DNA from: Ottelia alismoides | Lineage: Eukaryota > Streptophyta > Magnoliopsida > Alismatales > Hydrocharitaceae | DNA: 64,000 nucleotides | Assembly (NCBI GenBank): GCA_037367405.1 | Contig: JAZKJV010010616.1 | Span: forward strand, 1,079,501 to 1,143,500 | Reading direction: 5' to 3' | Shown here: positions 1 to 12,129 of the stretch, one piece after another | Layout of the letters: every line of letters begins with the position of its first letter | Position numbering within the stretch: the first letter of the stretch is position 1 | Made by a program: the position numbers and the translations under genes | The notes under the pieces: model-generated | Seen by the model: the letters and a program-made list of their open reading frames with translations, nothing else | What the model was told of the DNA's origin: nothing | Databases searched by the model: none

Positions 1-1417
1 TATAAGAGTATGTATATTTGTCAGACTGATAGGTTGATGAACTATTCAACACCGACGAGCTGGTGTACATATGAGAGCATATGAGTAATGTGATCTCTCA
101 AAGGGATCATACAGGTCCACTACTGAACAAAAAGATATGAGCCCACTCATGTGGTATTGGGACCGATCAAATTCTGTGCATGATCATCTTTCTTTGGAAG
201 CATGAAAAGAATTTTTAGGTATGATATAGCTTTTGGAAAGCATATGACTGATACGAACTCCCAATGACTGAATGAGAAACATAATGATAAAATCATGAAG
301 AAGACAGTCTAAAAATGATCTAAAACTTTGAGTTTAGTCGAGGTCTTCTAGTATGCAGGATGTACGGGTATTAGGAATACTCAATGGTGATGTGATCATA
401 AACGATTATATAACCATGACGCTTCAAGTCCGAGGGAATGACGAAATAGGTGTGAATTTTAGTGACTCCTCTCAGTTGAGAAGTAATATAATCTTAGTCC
501 AAGTGTTGGACATTGATATGGATATGATACTGATGCAATGAGAAGAATAGATTTACAACTTTGATTTAATCAAGAATCTTTGAGATGTCGTCGAGACCTG
601 GATTTGAGATGTGATCTCAATATCCTAGTCATTATATGTGGAACATGCAATCGTCATGTCCTTATCTCTAACTATCTACAGGTAAAGCACATATTCTTGA
701 AAGAGTTAAAGAATAATTTCATTATTGACTATTGAATCCGAGCATTGGGAAATTGATAATTAAATGTAATTATCATGAATTATATGAATATGATTCATAT
801 ATGAGAATGGAGACTCAAGATAATTAAATATGATTTAATTTTCAAGGATATGAATAATGTGGATAACACTATCCATATTAATCATGTATGTTATAAATAT
901 GATTTATAATATATTAGAGAGAGCTTATTGTAAATAGTATTTAGAAATTAATTGTTGATGTGAATTGGATACACATTGGATGATTAATTGAAATAACAAT
1001 TTATATTTATTTTGGATGTGTAAATATGATTCACAATGTTTGATGGCATGATTGTAATATTCACAAAATTAATTTGGAATTATTTTCGTGAATTAACTTG
1101 CAACAAAAGTTGTTTAAAATAAAGAAAGTATTATGTGAGATATAATATTCTCACATAATTGGAAAGGAAGCCACCTTCCTAATATGGAGGGTGGACGACC
1201 ACCCTTGACTAATTCAAGGCGGTTGTCCCCTCCATATATGGAAGGTGGCATGCCACCTTCCTTATCCTTTTTAAATTGATTGATTTAATTAAAATAATTA
1301 TATGATAATTTGATATATTTAATTAATTTAAATTAATTGTTGTTTCATTTTATACAACAAGTTCATGGTCATAGAATATAAACACAAATCAATCTCGTCC
1401 ATTGATTTTGTATTACA
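1..1417 (+). repeat. AT-rich tract, probably the left part of a Ty1/copia-like element
   Basis: There is no convincing reading frame here. The stretch is AT-rich with many short direct variants of TATGAATATGATT and runs without a break into the LTR-like segment at 1418-2018, so it is probably the upstream part of the same LTR plus, at its far left, element-internal sequence. A perfect 22-bp palindrome at 1240-1261 lies inside a GC-richer patch (about 1168-1262). The true LTR start could not be fixed because no TG terminus with a purine tract before it is obvious. Confidence 0.35.
1240..1261. repeat. Perfect 22-bp palindrome in LTR-like DNA
   Basis: The half-site GGAAGGTGGCA is followed directly by its exact complement. 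It closes a patch that also contains GGGTGG-ACGA-CCACCC and repeated CCACCTTCC motifs on both strands, so the whole patch (about 1168-1262) can fold. A role in the LTR is not known. Confidence 0.7.
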
Positions 1418-2018
1418 TATGGATTATGATCCATGGACTTTCAGTATATTATAAAAGAAGAGGCAACCCTAGATCTTCTTTTACAACACAACTCCAAGAG
1501 AACTCGGTGTCTCTCTCATTCTCACACCCCATCTCTCTCTCTCAAGCGTAGTCATTCACCCTTGTACCAGAGAGAGTCGCCATCGTCGTTACCCCGTCAT
1601 GCCATCACCTCGATCGCTCGTGGATCTCCCTATTCCTCGGTGCTCCTTGCACGTGAAGAAGACTCCAAATTTCTTGAGACAAAATCAAGAGAGTTGTTCT
1701 TTGTATCTTCATGTTGGATTGTGATAAGCTCGTGTCTCATCAACGCACTCGCAAGCATCTCCTCGGTCATGTTAGACTTGAGTTGGGTGGTCTCTTCTTA
1801 TAGAGACTTCGATTTCAACCATGCTTCAAGAGGTATTCATATATCTTGTGGTTATGATGAAATGATTCGAGAAGTGTTCTCAAATCATGTGGTTTCATCT
1901 CTTTATTTTTTTTAAATTCCACTGCATCAAGCAACTAGTCGAACTAGTTGCTCCCGATCGCATTGGATGCGATCCTCTCACTTCCATGACGTGCTTAAGG
2001 CTCTTCCCATATCCTTCA
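1418..2018 (+). mobile_element. Ty1/copia-like LTR, 3' portion (copy 1)
   Basis: This segment is homologous to 25844-26466. Both begin with TATGGATT(A/G)TGATCCATGGACT, carry CT-rich tracts of the CTCTCTCATTCTC type, share the GATGCGATCCTC motif, and end in CCCATATCCTTCA. In copy 2 a methionine-tRNA-type PBS follows that end; here it is followed by unrelated DNA, so this copy is a 3' LTR or a solo LTR. A TATA-like sequence sits at 1444-1457. The 160-residue frame inside it is CT-tract translation and not taken as a gene. Confidence 0.6.
1444..1457 (+). promoter_or_regulatory. Candidate TATA box of the copia LTR
   Basis: GTATATTATAAAAG lies about 575 bp before the LTR end and just before a CT-rich region, the usual place for an LTR promoter. 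The equivalent position of copy 2 (about 25868) reads ACTATATCAG and looks decayed. Confidence 0.45.
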
Positions 2019-4348
2019 ATGATGATGTATGGTAATGCACTTTTGTGTGGACATTGATTACGAAAAAAGATTGTTATTGTTCTTCCTTCTTATTACTCTC
2101 CTATATAAATATTGTGTTTGGTTTTTCAAATGTAGAATCGTATGTGTGGATGTTTATTGCTAAGTATCTAGACCCTGAGGGATGGCAAGTTTTTCGTTAT
2201 AGTTTCAATTTCATGCCACGGTGTTTGACGTTTAGTGACATGGAGGTAGCTTGGAGTAGTGGCTCTAAGAGAGGGGAATGCACCCTTGAGGTACCATGTA
2301 GAATCTTAGTTGACTGTGATCTCGATGAGTCATTATTCAGGAGACATGCTACTTGGAACACTAGTATGCACTTTTACCCGATGTACAATCTCGGGTTTCA
2401 TATGTGCAGTGGCAAGTACTTATGGTTGGTTGTTTGTGTCTCGCTTCTTTCACTATGGGTGGCACTCTTGTACTTGTTAGTGTAGGTCACATTCGTTGGT
2501 ATTTCAGATGGAAGCAATAAGCAGGAAGTTCTAGGAGTTGTGTTTTACATGAAGGAGAAGGTTTAGGATGGACTTTCTAATTGTCGATTACAGACCGGTA
2601 GTGAGGTTTGGCACACGATAAATGTGGGATTTGCATTGTCACATAATAAAGCGTGGTTTGAATTTTGATACATGATAAAGTGTGGAATTTTCATGATTTT
2701 GCATCAAGCTTGGTATCATAAGGATAAGTATAAGGATCGAGTATCTAGGTTTCCTGATAAGTTATAGTGTGATCTTGGTTTTACACAATTACCTACTTGT
2801 ATACACTTTCTAGCTTCTAGTGGTTATTCTTGGTTAGTAGTTTCTCACCATACTATGCAAGTTCACCCCTGACATACCTATTATGGTGAATCTAGCAGGA
2901 TCTCAGAAGCAGTCACAATAGTGAGTCGTGATGCTTGCTATTGTGGTTATTACTTTTCGATATGTACACTTTTGTAGTTTTTGTTGTCTTTACTTGTACT
3001 TGTGAGAGATATTGTTTGCATATATGTATGGACATTCATGTGTACATGTATGTTGTATTTTTTGTGGTGATGGTTACTTGTGAATGCATCTGTGAATGGT
3101 AACGAAAAAAGTTTACTGTATTTTTCTACTATCTCTTTATGTTATACTTCTAGCTTTCTTTCTGTACATTGAATGTGGAACTGCATTACGTAGATTAGAT
3201 TGCCAAGTATCTGAGCCTAGGGGGGATCAGTGCATAACAACAATCCAATTGAGTTCAAGTTATTAGAGATTTGTTGAAATATGTCTTGAAGGTCCAACCG
3301 TTTATGATCTTAAAAAATTGCACAAATGAATCTTGGCGAACCGATTATTGATCACATTAGGATCAGTTTGACCCCATACCCTTACATATATGTATTTTAG
3401 GGTAAGGTATGGGTCATCTGAGAGTCTCATTCTTGGAGAGCATCACATATGATTTTGTATCTTGTACTACAATTTGTTGTAATTATAATGAATTGAGACA
3501 TTCAATCAATACCCAATTCTTTGAAATGAACGTGAGAGTTAAACAGCATGGGATGGAGACATGTATTTGTGTAAATTACGTAAGGCATGAAAGGGATCTG
3601 ATACCACCAATCAATGATTCTAAATAAAATCACACACTGGACTAGAGCGATCCACGAATATCCTTCACGACTGCGACCAAAATAACCTTTGGATCTCGTG
3701 TAGAAGAACAACCAACATGAAGATTGTTATATTTTCATATATTTTGGTAGGGAATTTTACAAGGTGGGAGAAGAAGATTTTTTTTAGAAGAAAGAGGGTG
3801 AAATCCCGAGTTGAGAAGAAAGATGAGAAGAAGATATATGATATGAGATGAAGAGAAGGTAGAGAAGAAGATATATGGAGATTATTTTCATCCAATCGGA
3901 GCTTCACTCTCATCATATATATGAAGATTTAAGGATGATGAACTTTTAGATATCTGATCTTCAATAAGCATTACGTGGCATCATAGGAACCATAAGATCG
4001 CGGGCACACGAATGCATCCGTGCAATTAGTTCAAGAGATCTGCAGTCACGTGCAGAATGCATTCAATGCAGGGCACCTTCTTGTATTCGTATCAATCGAA
4101 AGGTTATTTGCAAATAGGCTCGTGTGGGTTTAGCTTATTAAAGATGAGTTCATTCAATTAAGTCATCTATGAATTATTAAATGGAGACTATGTTCTTGGA
4201 TTGTTAAATCAACAGAAAATCATTGCTATCTTCTCCCGCTTAGATTTATATAGGTAGTAAGAACAACACACAAAACAAACAATAGAGTAGCTTACAGTAT
4301 ATAGTAATCGACCGACAATAGATCAAATTCTAGCCCCTAGCAGCTTAA
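2019..4348. other. Intergenic stretch, no gene recognised
   Basis: The longest open frame (2045-2485, +) starts with GTG and matches no family I recognise. A purine run CCTAGGGGGGATCAG at about 3218-3232 resembles a retroelement polypurine tract but nothing recognisable follows. GA-rich low-complexity sequence lies at 3755-3870. The last 250 bp before 4349 are probably the 3' flank of the DUF538 gene. Confidence 0.4.
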
Positions 4349-4777
4349 TCAACTGCCGAGGTCGAATGCAGAGATGGGGAAGCTATCCGCAAGTCCTGTG
4401 CCCGTCAGAAATGAGATCTTGGCTGACGAAGGGTCGGCGATGTAGACCTCGTTGATGGTGAGCCATATGAAGAGCTCCTTCACCTTCACGCCCGTCAGCT
4501 TCTTCATCTTGTGCTTCTCCGCGAAACCTGTCACCTCGGTGCCGTAGGACACCTTCTCGTTGATCTTCTTGAACGTGTGCTCCACCTTCTTCTTCTGTAT
4601 GATCCACATGAATCCCTACGCACGATCGAACCCAAACTCGTCGACGTCGTTGACCGGGAGGAGGCCGAGGGGGAGAGAGAGCTCCTTCAAGAGCTCGGCG
4701 ATCTTCTTCTTGCAGGCCGCATCCCCGGAGGTGATCTCCGTGGTGCTGCGGTAAGAGGCAATTGCTTGAGCGGCCAT
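4349..4777 (-). pseudogene. DUF538 family protein, single exon, with one premature stop
   Basis: From ATG at 4777 the frame encodes about 142 residues, a normal size for a short plant DUF538 protein. The N-terminus reads MAAQAIASYRSTTEIT, followed by a KKKIAELLKEL helix and LPLGLLPV, which fits the family's leucine/proline segment. The second half contains YGTEVTGFAEK, KKLTGVKVKELF and DPSSAKISF, all typical of DUF538. The frame is broken only at codon 54 (TAG, 4618-4616), between FGFDRA and GFMWIIQKKK, where family members have a residue before G-(F/Y)-V/M-W. Everything downstream stays open to the TGA at 4349. The first half is GC-rich, unlike its surroundings, and a TATA-like box lies about 100 bp upstream. 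DUF538 proteins are plant-specific and poorly understood; stress roles and chlorophyll or lipid binding have been proposed for some members. It could be a young pseudogene, a nonsense allele or a base-call error. Confidence 0.85.
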
Positions 4778-4877
4778 CTTCCAAGAGAAGGGAGGGGGGG
4801 ATTAACTGAGTAACAAAGCCGGAGAGATGCGATGCTCTGCTTGCTGGTGGTGGTGGTGCGGGGACGTGAGATGGATA

Positions 4878-4886
4878 CATAAATAG
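4878..4886 (-). promoter_or_regulatory. Candidate TATA box of the DUF538 gene
   Basis: On the minus strand CTATTTATG lies 101-109 bp upstream of the ATG at 4777, a plausible distance for a plant promoter with a short 5' UTR. Confidence 0.45.
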
Positions 4887-5220
4887 GGGTGCGAAAGCAA
4901 ACATCATGATGCCATGCAACGTACGTCGTCTCACGTTCAAAATGGTTTTGGTCAAGAAAAGAGTGGATTATTTTAATGCTCAATATATAACCCTTTAGTT
5001 GATTGGTCCTTTCATGGTCGTATCTTTCAACTCAGGTGTGCTCGGTTTCGTCTCTCTGGTCAAGGACGCTCGGCCCACGATTATTTAGGCTAAGGCCCAA
5101 TCAACCAAAGCGGCTTTCAGCCTCTTGTTTGCCCCCAAAAGCAAATATAAACCGCTCAAGCTTTCGCGCGCGTCAAATAAGGTATAGATTCGTTGAACTC
5201 GGACTCCCGATCACTCGTTA

Positions 5221-5713
5221 TTAGAGATGCAAACGGACGGATACAGATATAGATATTACCATATCCTTATTTATTTTACATATGAATACGGATGTTGATA
5301 TGGATATTGACATATATTAAAACTATCTTACCATATCTTTAAGAAACAGATACGGATGTAAAGCGGATATTGATTGCATGAGTAATCTTAGAAATACTCT
5401 ATAGAATTGACTTAAATATATACGAATTGGATGGAAAACACATAAGTAATTGTGTTTGTATAATAAATATTATACAAATATTGTAAAAGAAGGTAAAGAA
5501 TAATGTTATATATTGCTAAAAATAAATATATGACTATATTTATTTACGAAAATGGATATACAGATACAAATACGGAAGTTTACGGATATCGGAATGATAT
5601 CCATATCTGTATCTATTTTTGAAACGGATACGGATATGGATGTCAAAATCTGTATAAAATGAATACGGTGACAGATCAGATACAGATATATCCATAACCA
5701 TTTGCATCCCTAA
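5221..5713. mobile_element. Foldback/MITE-like element with terminal inverted repeats
   Basis: The left end reads TTAGAGATGCAAACGG and the right end, on the other strand, TTAGGGATGCAAATGG. Inside, both ends continue with degenerate GGATACAGATATAGATAT and ATGGATATATC repeats, so the 493-bp unit can fold on itself. There is no coding capacity. No clear target-site duplication was found (TTA precedes the left end), so the superfamily is open. It lies about 440 bp upstream of the DUF538 start codon. Confidence 0.6.
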
Positions 5714-8700
5714 AGGTACGGTCGAAATCCTATCCGATCATCAATCGTCTGATGATCAGCGTCTCCGCATTTATCTTGAAATATTGGAGGTCTGCGCGTC
5801 TCCTCGAAATTAAACAGGATGGAGATCTGCCGACTTATAACTATTGAAGCAAATGGATGGAGATGGATAGGGAGGTAAGGGTTATAAAATTTGCTATAGG
5901 AAGTTAGCGGATCCCTTTTAATTGCTATATCAAATTTGCTATGCGAACTATTTTTTAATAGTAGGTACGGTAATTTCATAGGTTTGCTATGGGAACTAGA
6001 AAGATCACATTGCATTGCACAAAAGCTTAGGGTTTGCAGGCAGCCAACTGCATCTACGCCATCAACTCAAGAGATTGATTGTAGTCCCATGTAGTGCACA
6101 TGCCCCACCATATTACGCACCTTCCTCTATTCCTTCTTGGATTCATACTAATTTCTCTATCTAGGGTGTTCAAATTATCCAGATCAGTGGTACCCAGTTT
6201 GGCTTGTATATTTTAACCATCAATTCAGAAGTATCTGTTTAAAAATGACAGGTCTGGTACATGTTATATCATCACTTGTGTGTCATCTAAAATCCTCAAA
6301 TGGAACCCAATGATTATCCATGTGGAAGTCTTCACTAAATCCATTGGTTCAAAATGATGCAAATATTTAGATACTAATACCAATAGTGATGTCGATACAT
6401 ATATTGATGAAAATATAAAATATGCTGCCATGTCCTTAATTACGAATACACATACGATGCGGCATCTACATTGGATTAAAATACTAAGTCTACATTATAG
6501 AGAAGCTAAAGATCACATACATGGTTGATTCTTACTATGTGAAGAACAATGCAGATACAGGTAATTTAAGTTGCAAACATTTCGGTACTTTATCCATTAT
6601 AAAAATAAATACATGTTAGAAATCAAGATTTGTGTACCAGTGAGTTCTGGAATTTAATTTCAACCTATCAAAGGGACATTTCATAAATTAAGAATATTTC
6701 AATCGCCAAGGAGAATACTGAACTAAATCTTCTATCATGTGAGTAGCCTTTGGCATTTTGCAATACCCACATTTTGATATGTAGATTCACAATATATAGT
6801 TTTTAATATCTTTTCATTATACAATTGTATAATCTGGTTAGGAAATCATATGAGTTTTGTCTAAGATACTTGAAGCTTATCATTTGGACCTTTAATGAAG
6901 TAATATGATTGTTGCAATTTAATATCATAACTTTTTCATCTTGTAGATATGTTTTTATGAATCATAAAGTAAGAATAAAGATATGATGAAAACCAAATTT
7001 GCTCTAAGATAAGTCATGAACTTGCCATTAACTATGATGATGTCATTAGATATGATCCCACAACACGTCACTAAATATGACAAAGACACTAGATATGGTT
7101 CAGAGGACTTTGGGTACATATTCTGTATGCGTAAAGGCTTTTGACCGTATGCAAAGTGTTCCTTGGCCTTTAGGGATGTCTACACATATGACTCAGTTTC
7201 TTTCAGTATTCATGAACATAGTACAATTAGCAAAAATGATATCAATGAGAGTTAATGCACAAACTATGATTAGTAACTATTAAGTTGCAGTAATTTTTAT
7301 AACTAACTTTAGAATATTTGCAGTTGTTCTATTTAAAAGGATAACACTTTTACAGAGACAATATTTCAGTTTTTATTAAGCACCATCTTTACTTTTGCGC
7401 AAAGTTTCTTCAAAAATACTCCATATTATTTTTACTTAAACTCTTTGAACCCTCTCGGGGGTTTTAAGTTAATTTTGAGTTTAAACTCAATCCTCCTTTT
7501 TTTTTATTATTTACAATTGTATCCAAACATGAAGAGTATGAAGAGAGAATTATCCCATTAGCTAGAGATGATGTGATCTATCTTCATATCTTGAATATTT
7601 TGGTGAACTTTGTATGTAAAGTAAAGAGGGGTTTGTAGTATAAAAAAAATAATATGTTGTGAATAATGTGAAGGTATACTTATACACATGGTTACTGAGT
7701 TTTTTTATACATACAAAGAACGAGAATGTTGTTTGAAGTACAGATCTTCGACTTTGATTCTTTAATACTTGTTGATATAGAAGATGATTAATAATGACTA
7801 AATGGAAATTCTGGCATGAAATGCTCATGTACAAGATAGTGTTTGAGACATCCATAAAATATAAGACTTATTGCCAAATTTGTTATGAACATGTTAATCA
7901 ACATTAAGATAATTAGAAAATAAATATTGCACTCATCTTGACTAATAGGACAGATCATGACATCTTGTGGTAACAAAGCAAAGGTTTTGGAGTTCTGATT
8001 TCTTTTATATTGGAGTTAATCTAGGAAAGTATCAAAGTCTTAGACTTACTTATCATACTTTCATATATCACGAAAAGAGAATTGTCTATCATAATTTTAA
8101 TATGATATTTTAGGATATATTTTTTCTAAGAGTATTTATACAAGATCTAATTAAAGTATTCTTTCTTATAGGACACCATGGTAACCGATTAATCTTCTCT
8201 TGCCAGATCTAGACCATGTAGTGGTCATGACACGAAAAACAACAACGATAATGTGTATGACACCTTGACATTAATTGCACAAGCATTAGGGGATATGGCA
8301 TCCCAACCTATGAAGCCGGTGTATTTTGTCTAACCCCAGAGATCATGAAGCATGGCCATGTCGATAGATAAGAAGATGAAAATAAAATAAAATCTTTTAA
8401 AATGGTGCTTCACGTGTATATGATACATTCTTCAGTGATTTTTAATAATCCCATGTTAACTCTGTTTAACATAAAAGCACCTTTCCTTCATACATGTCAT
8501 TGGCTATAACGAATGAAAAATCCTGCAAAGTTAGTAATCTGTGCATATGGTAAGTATATTGAAACCCTAGTTGGCAATCTACTCGCAATAAAAGCCGCCT
8601 ATTTCACACACACAAACTCCTATAAACTCATAATAACTTTAAATATTGTACATTAAATTACCTATAAAATAAGATTAATCTCAAAAGAATTGGAGTTCAT

Positions 8701-9451
8701 TGTAAACCTTGATTGTGTGGATCTATTATATAAAGTATTAATGTACATAAAGAGTTGCGCCATTTCATGCAAAAAAACTCTACTTTTTTACTTAATCTCT
8801 TTCTTTTTTACATTAATGTGTAATATAACAAACTACAAAAGAAATAAAATTCCCAAAAAAATCATAAAATCTCTAAAATTGTACTAAAAAGATTTACTAT
8901 GTTCATCTCTATATGCGATGATTTTATATTATTGTTTCTTCCTTATTAAAAATACAAAAAATATGGCAATGTGTGCATACTAATGGCGATATATTTGAGT
9001 ATACTATTCTGAAAAAATCAAAGAAAATATTGAAAACTGAAAATATATTTTATACCTACAAAATATGTAAAATATATGCATGTAAATTACACTTTGATTT
9101 TGAGAGCTTCGAGAAATCTATAGATCTCATCACGTTATAAAACTTTTATATTGGGTACTTTCGATTTTGACTCGTTTACTATTTTATTTTTCTTTTCTTT
9201 TGGATTTTCTATTTTCATCCTTTCATCATGTGCCAAGTCAATTCATAGCCAATCTACCATGTGTCCCATAACTATTGGTGCCCCCTCCCCCCTTTTTTGG
9301 CCCCATCAATGGTTCGTCTTTGACCTTAGGTCAAAGGTGGCTGTTGTTCAAACTCCCACAAGACCTAGTTGGCCCACTTTACCCCCTTAGTAGCCGCATC
9401 TCCAAGGTAGAGTTGACATAGGTTAACTCTATCCCCACATTCTTTTTAGGT
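5714..9451. other. AT-rich intergenic DNA, no gene recognised
   Basis: About 3.7 kb with only short frames lacking codon bias or recognisable motifs. No retroelement protein motif, tRNA or inverted-repeat element was identified. A small 8-bp-stem palindrome (CTTTGACC / GGTCAAAG) lies near 9318-9337. The last 300 bp are pyrimidine-rich with homopolymer runs and adjoin the LTR remnant at 9452. Confidence 0.4.
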
Positions 9452-11870
9452 TGATGAATAGCCATTCAAGCAACTTTATTCTCCTATTTTGGTTCTAAAT
9501 CCGTAGCTAAATACATGTAAATATCTTAATTTCATGAATTTGTATCTAAATATGTAATTATTTGTATTTATACACAAAATAAAATAATAAAGAAAAGAAC
9601 AGAGAAATAAATGAAGTATAAAAGATATTGAATTACCCTAAGGCAAATGTTGACTAGGTTGGCAAGGAATAAAGTGTGGTTGGGGGGGTATGGGCATAAG
9701 AATACAAACAATCATACATAGAACCCTAGAAACCCTAGGTATTCAATTCATTATATATAGTGCATTTTGCACTATTTTATATACACTTATATATACTTGT
9801 ATATAAAATATTCTCCTATTAAAATATTTTGAACTAGAAACTCATATAAAATAATGTATAGAAAATAATAAAAATAATAACTAATAAAAATTACGTACAA
9901 TGCAACTTGTACACACATACGAAAAAACCGCAAACAAAACTTTATTGATAAATATCTCCTCCATATGAACTCAAATTTCATTAAATTCACCTACATTGTA
10001 TTTGAAATTAGATTATCTATCTAATAAAGGTAATTTCATTTGAAGTCAAGATACAAAAGTTGAATTATCTAGGGTATCATTATATTAAGGCATCTATATA
10101 TAATGTTATATTATTTAATTCTTTATATTTTATCCCTTCATATTTTAAATAATTCTATCTATAATATAAAACATATTAAAGATATAAAATAAATTAAAAC
10201 AATTAAAATAAATATAAAATAAATAATAAAATATAATACGAAGTTAAACTATATCTATAATCGATACACATATAATTATTTACATACATAAACAAAATAA
10301 TAAAATAAAATAAGAGTATCAAAATACATAATAAATTATATTTTAAAAATATAAATATAATAATAAATACATAAAATACAAAATAAAAATAAAATATACA
10401 AAACACAGGTATTATATATCTATGTTTATACTTGTAAAAATTTACACACAATAAACAAGTCGGTATAAATAAATAAAAATCATCAAATATTGTACATACA
10501 ATAATAAACAACTTTCATGTGTTGAGATTTATTTTATAAAGTCATTCTCTAATTACTTTTCCTTTTATTTTTATTTTCCTCATATTTTATCCTAACTTGG
10601 TCCACGTGGATCAATCAAGATGCAAGTAGGATTAACCATGGTTAGCTTGCCAATCACCCTTTGAACAGGTCCATAACATGAACTTCCCTCTTCTTTCACT
10701 AATTTCTCTAGCTCGATCTTGACCTCCTTTTTGCTCGATTCCTTAATGAAATCTCTTCATCCTAGAGTCAGATTTTACATGCATCGAAGGGTTGCATCAG
10801 TTAGATCTTAATTGCTCGCAAACCTTTGATGAAGGAGAGCATCCAGTCAAAGTGTTATATTTCTCCTTCAATTTTAAAGTTCGATCCCCATTTCCGAGTC
10901 GTAACCCCTAGGACTGGACCTTGAGCGAGTGCATTAGGAACATGAGTAGCACCACTCTCGATCTGAGTCGTGGACAAGGTAGAATAGGGAGGATTCACCA
11001 TCACTGGAGAGATACTCGAGGTGATTATGCTCCCTGACCCTATAGGTCAGGTGAGCCCTTTACCTCCAACCCTTTCCATTCTTAGTGTAGTCAATATCTT
11101 AGTTTTGCCTTTTATGTTGTTTAATCTCATCTAAATTAGCCTAAAATTATCAAAATGATCTTGTTGGAGCTCTAGGCTCTGACCACTATTCCACCGTGAA
11201 ATACCGTGTCCCCAACCACCTTGATCACCATCGTACGGTCTCCGTCATATTCTCCACCTTCTTGTTCCATAATTTAATCATGATCTTACAAAGATCAGGA
11301 TATTAGGTATCCATCATCCATCAAATGTCAAATCACCTCAGCCCATCCATTTTCCCTTCTTTTTACCGAACCCTCGGGTCAAGGACCATCATCTTCGAAC
11401 CTTAAGTCTTTTTACACAGGTCTCAGGTCCAGACGGCTCCATTTTGGAGTGATTTCAAAACATGAAACCAAGTCTCATATCCTTGAGCCATCTTCTACCT
11501 CCATGCCTCTATTAGTGAGGCCCAAACCTTTTTGAGGAGTTCAACTGCAGTGGAAGACCTCCATCTGCCTTTTGAGGCGCCCTATCTTAAGAGGTTGTCA
11601 GGGCATAGAGATATCTCCGATTTGAAGGAGCTACATGCGATCATTCTTCCAAGTTCATGCATATGACTTCCCAACCATCCGATGGCCCAGATGCTACTCT
11701 TTTGATCGTAGTTATTTGATGAAGAACTGCTTCAACCATCATATCTCATCCAGATTACGCCTTAATCATTCGTCATCGAAGAGTCATGATCTAATCCAAG
11801 TCGTCCAAGGTTAAGTGGAGCCATGTCCAGCGTCGACCACTAGATCACATTTAGTAGGGGTATTTTGCAA
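9452..11870 (+). mobile_element. Athila-type LTR remnant (copy a)
   Basis: It starts with TGATGAATAGCCATT and runs parallel to the LTR at 21909-25843. Shared points are the block after the start (CTATTTTGGTTCTAAATCC against CTATCATTTTGGCCTTAAAA, then GTAGCTAAATACATGTAAAT against CTAGCTAATGCATGTAAAT), a later GGCAAGGAATAAAGTG block, a long AT-rich centre (9780-10510), and a TTGGTCCACGTGGATCAA block near 10597. No polypurine tract precedes it, so it is a fragment or solo LTR. The right end is uncertain; 11871-12129 holds no recognisable feature. Confidence 0.45.
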
Positions 11871-12129
11871 TGCATTGAAAAGCGAGAAAATATGAGTTGC
11901 TAAATAATTGTCTAACAAATTCAGCTCACTGTCGCTGAAGCAAGTACTCGAATCCGCTTGCTTTTTCAATAATTAACCCATACAGATAAATAAGTAATTA
12001 AAGGCAAGAGTTAAAATTTATTATATCTTACTAAGAATGTATAATGTCAAGCAAGTAGGGGTCAAACACATGAAGCACTAGGGTAGAGCAGGCAAAGATG
12101 CATAATAAAAGCACAATTTATCACTCGAC

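Noticed and set aside
1433..1915. 160-residue frame on the plus strand
   Set aside because: It is translated CT-rich LTR sequence, the paralogous segment at 25859 is not colinear as protein, and it has no family motif.
2045..2485. 146-residue frame with hydrophobic ends
   Set aside because: It starts with GTG, has no recognisable domain, and the neighbourhood shows no gene signals.
3218..3240. Polypurine tract and LTR start (CCTAGGGGGGATCAG followed by TG)
   Set aside because: No LTR-like sequence or matching second copy follows.
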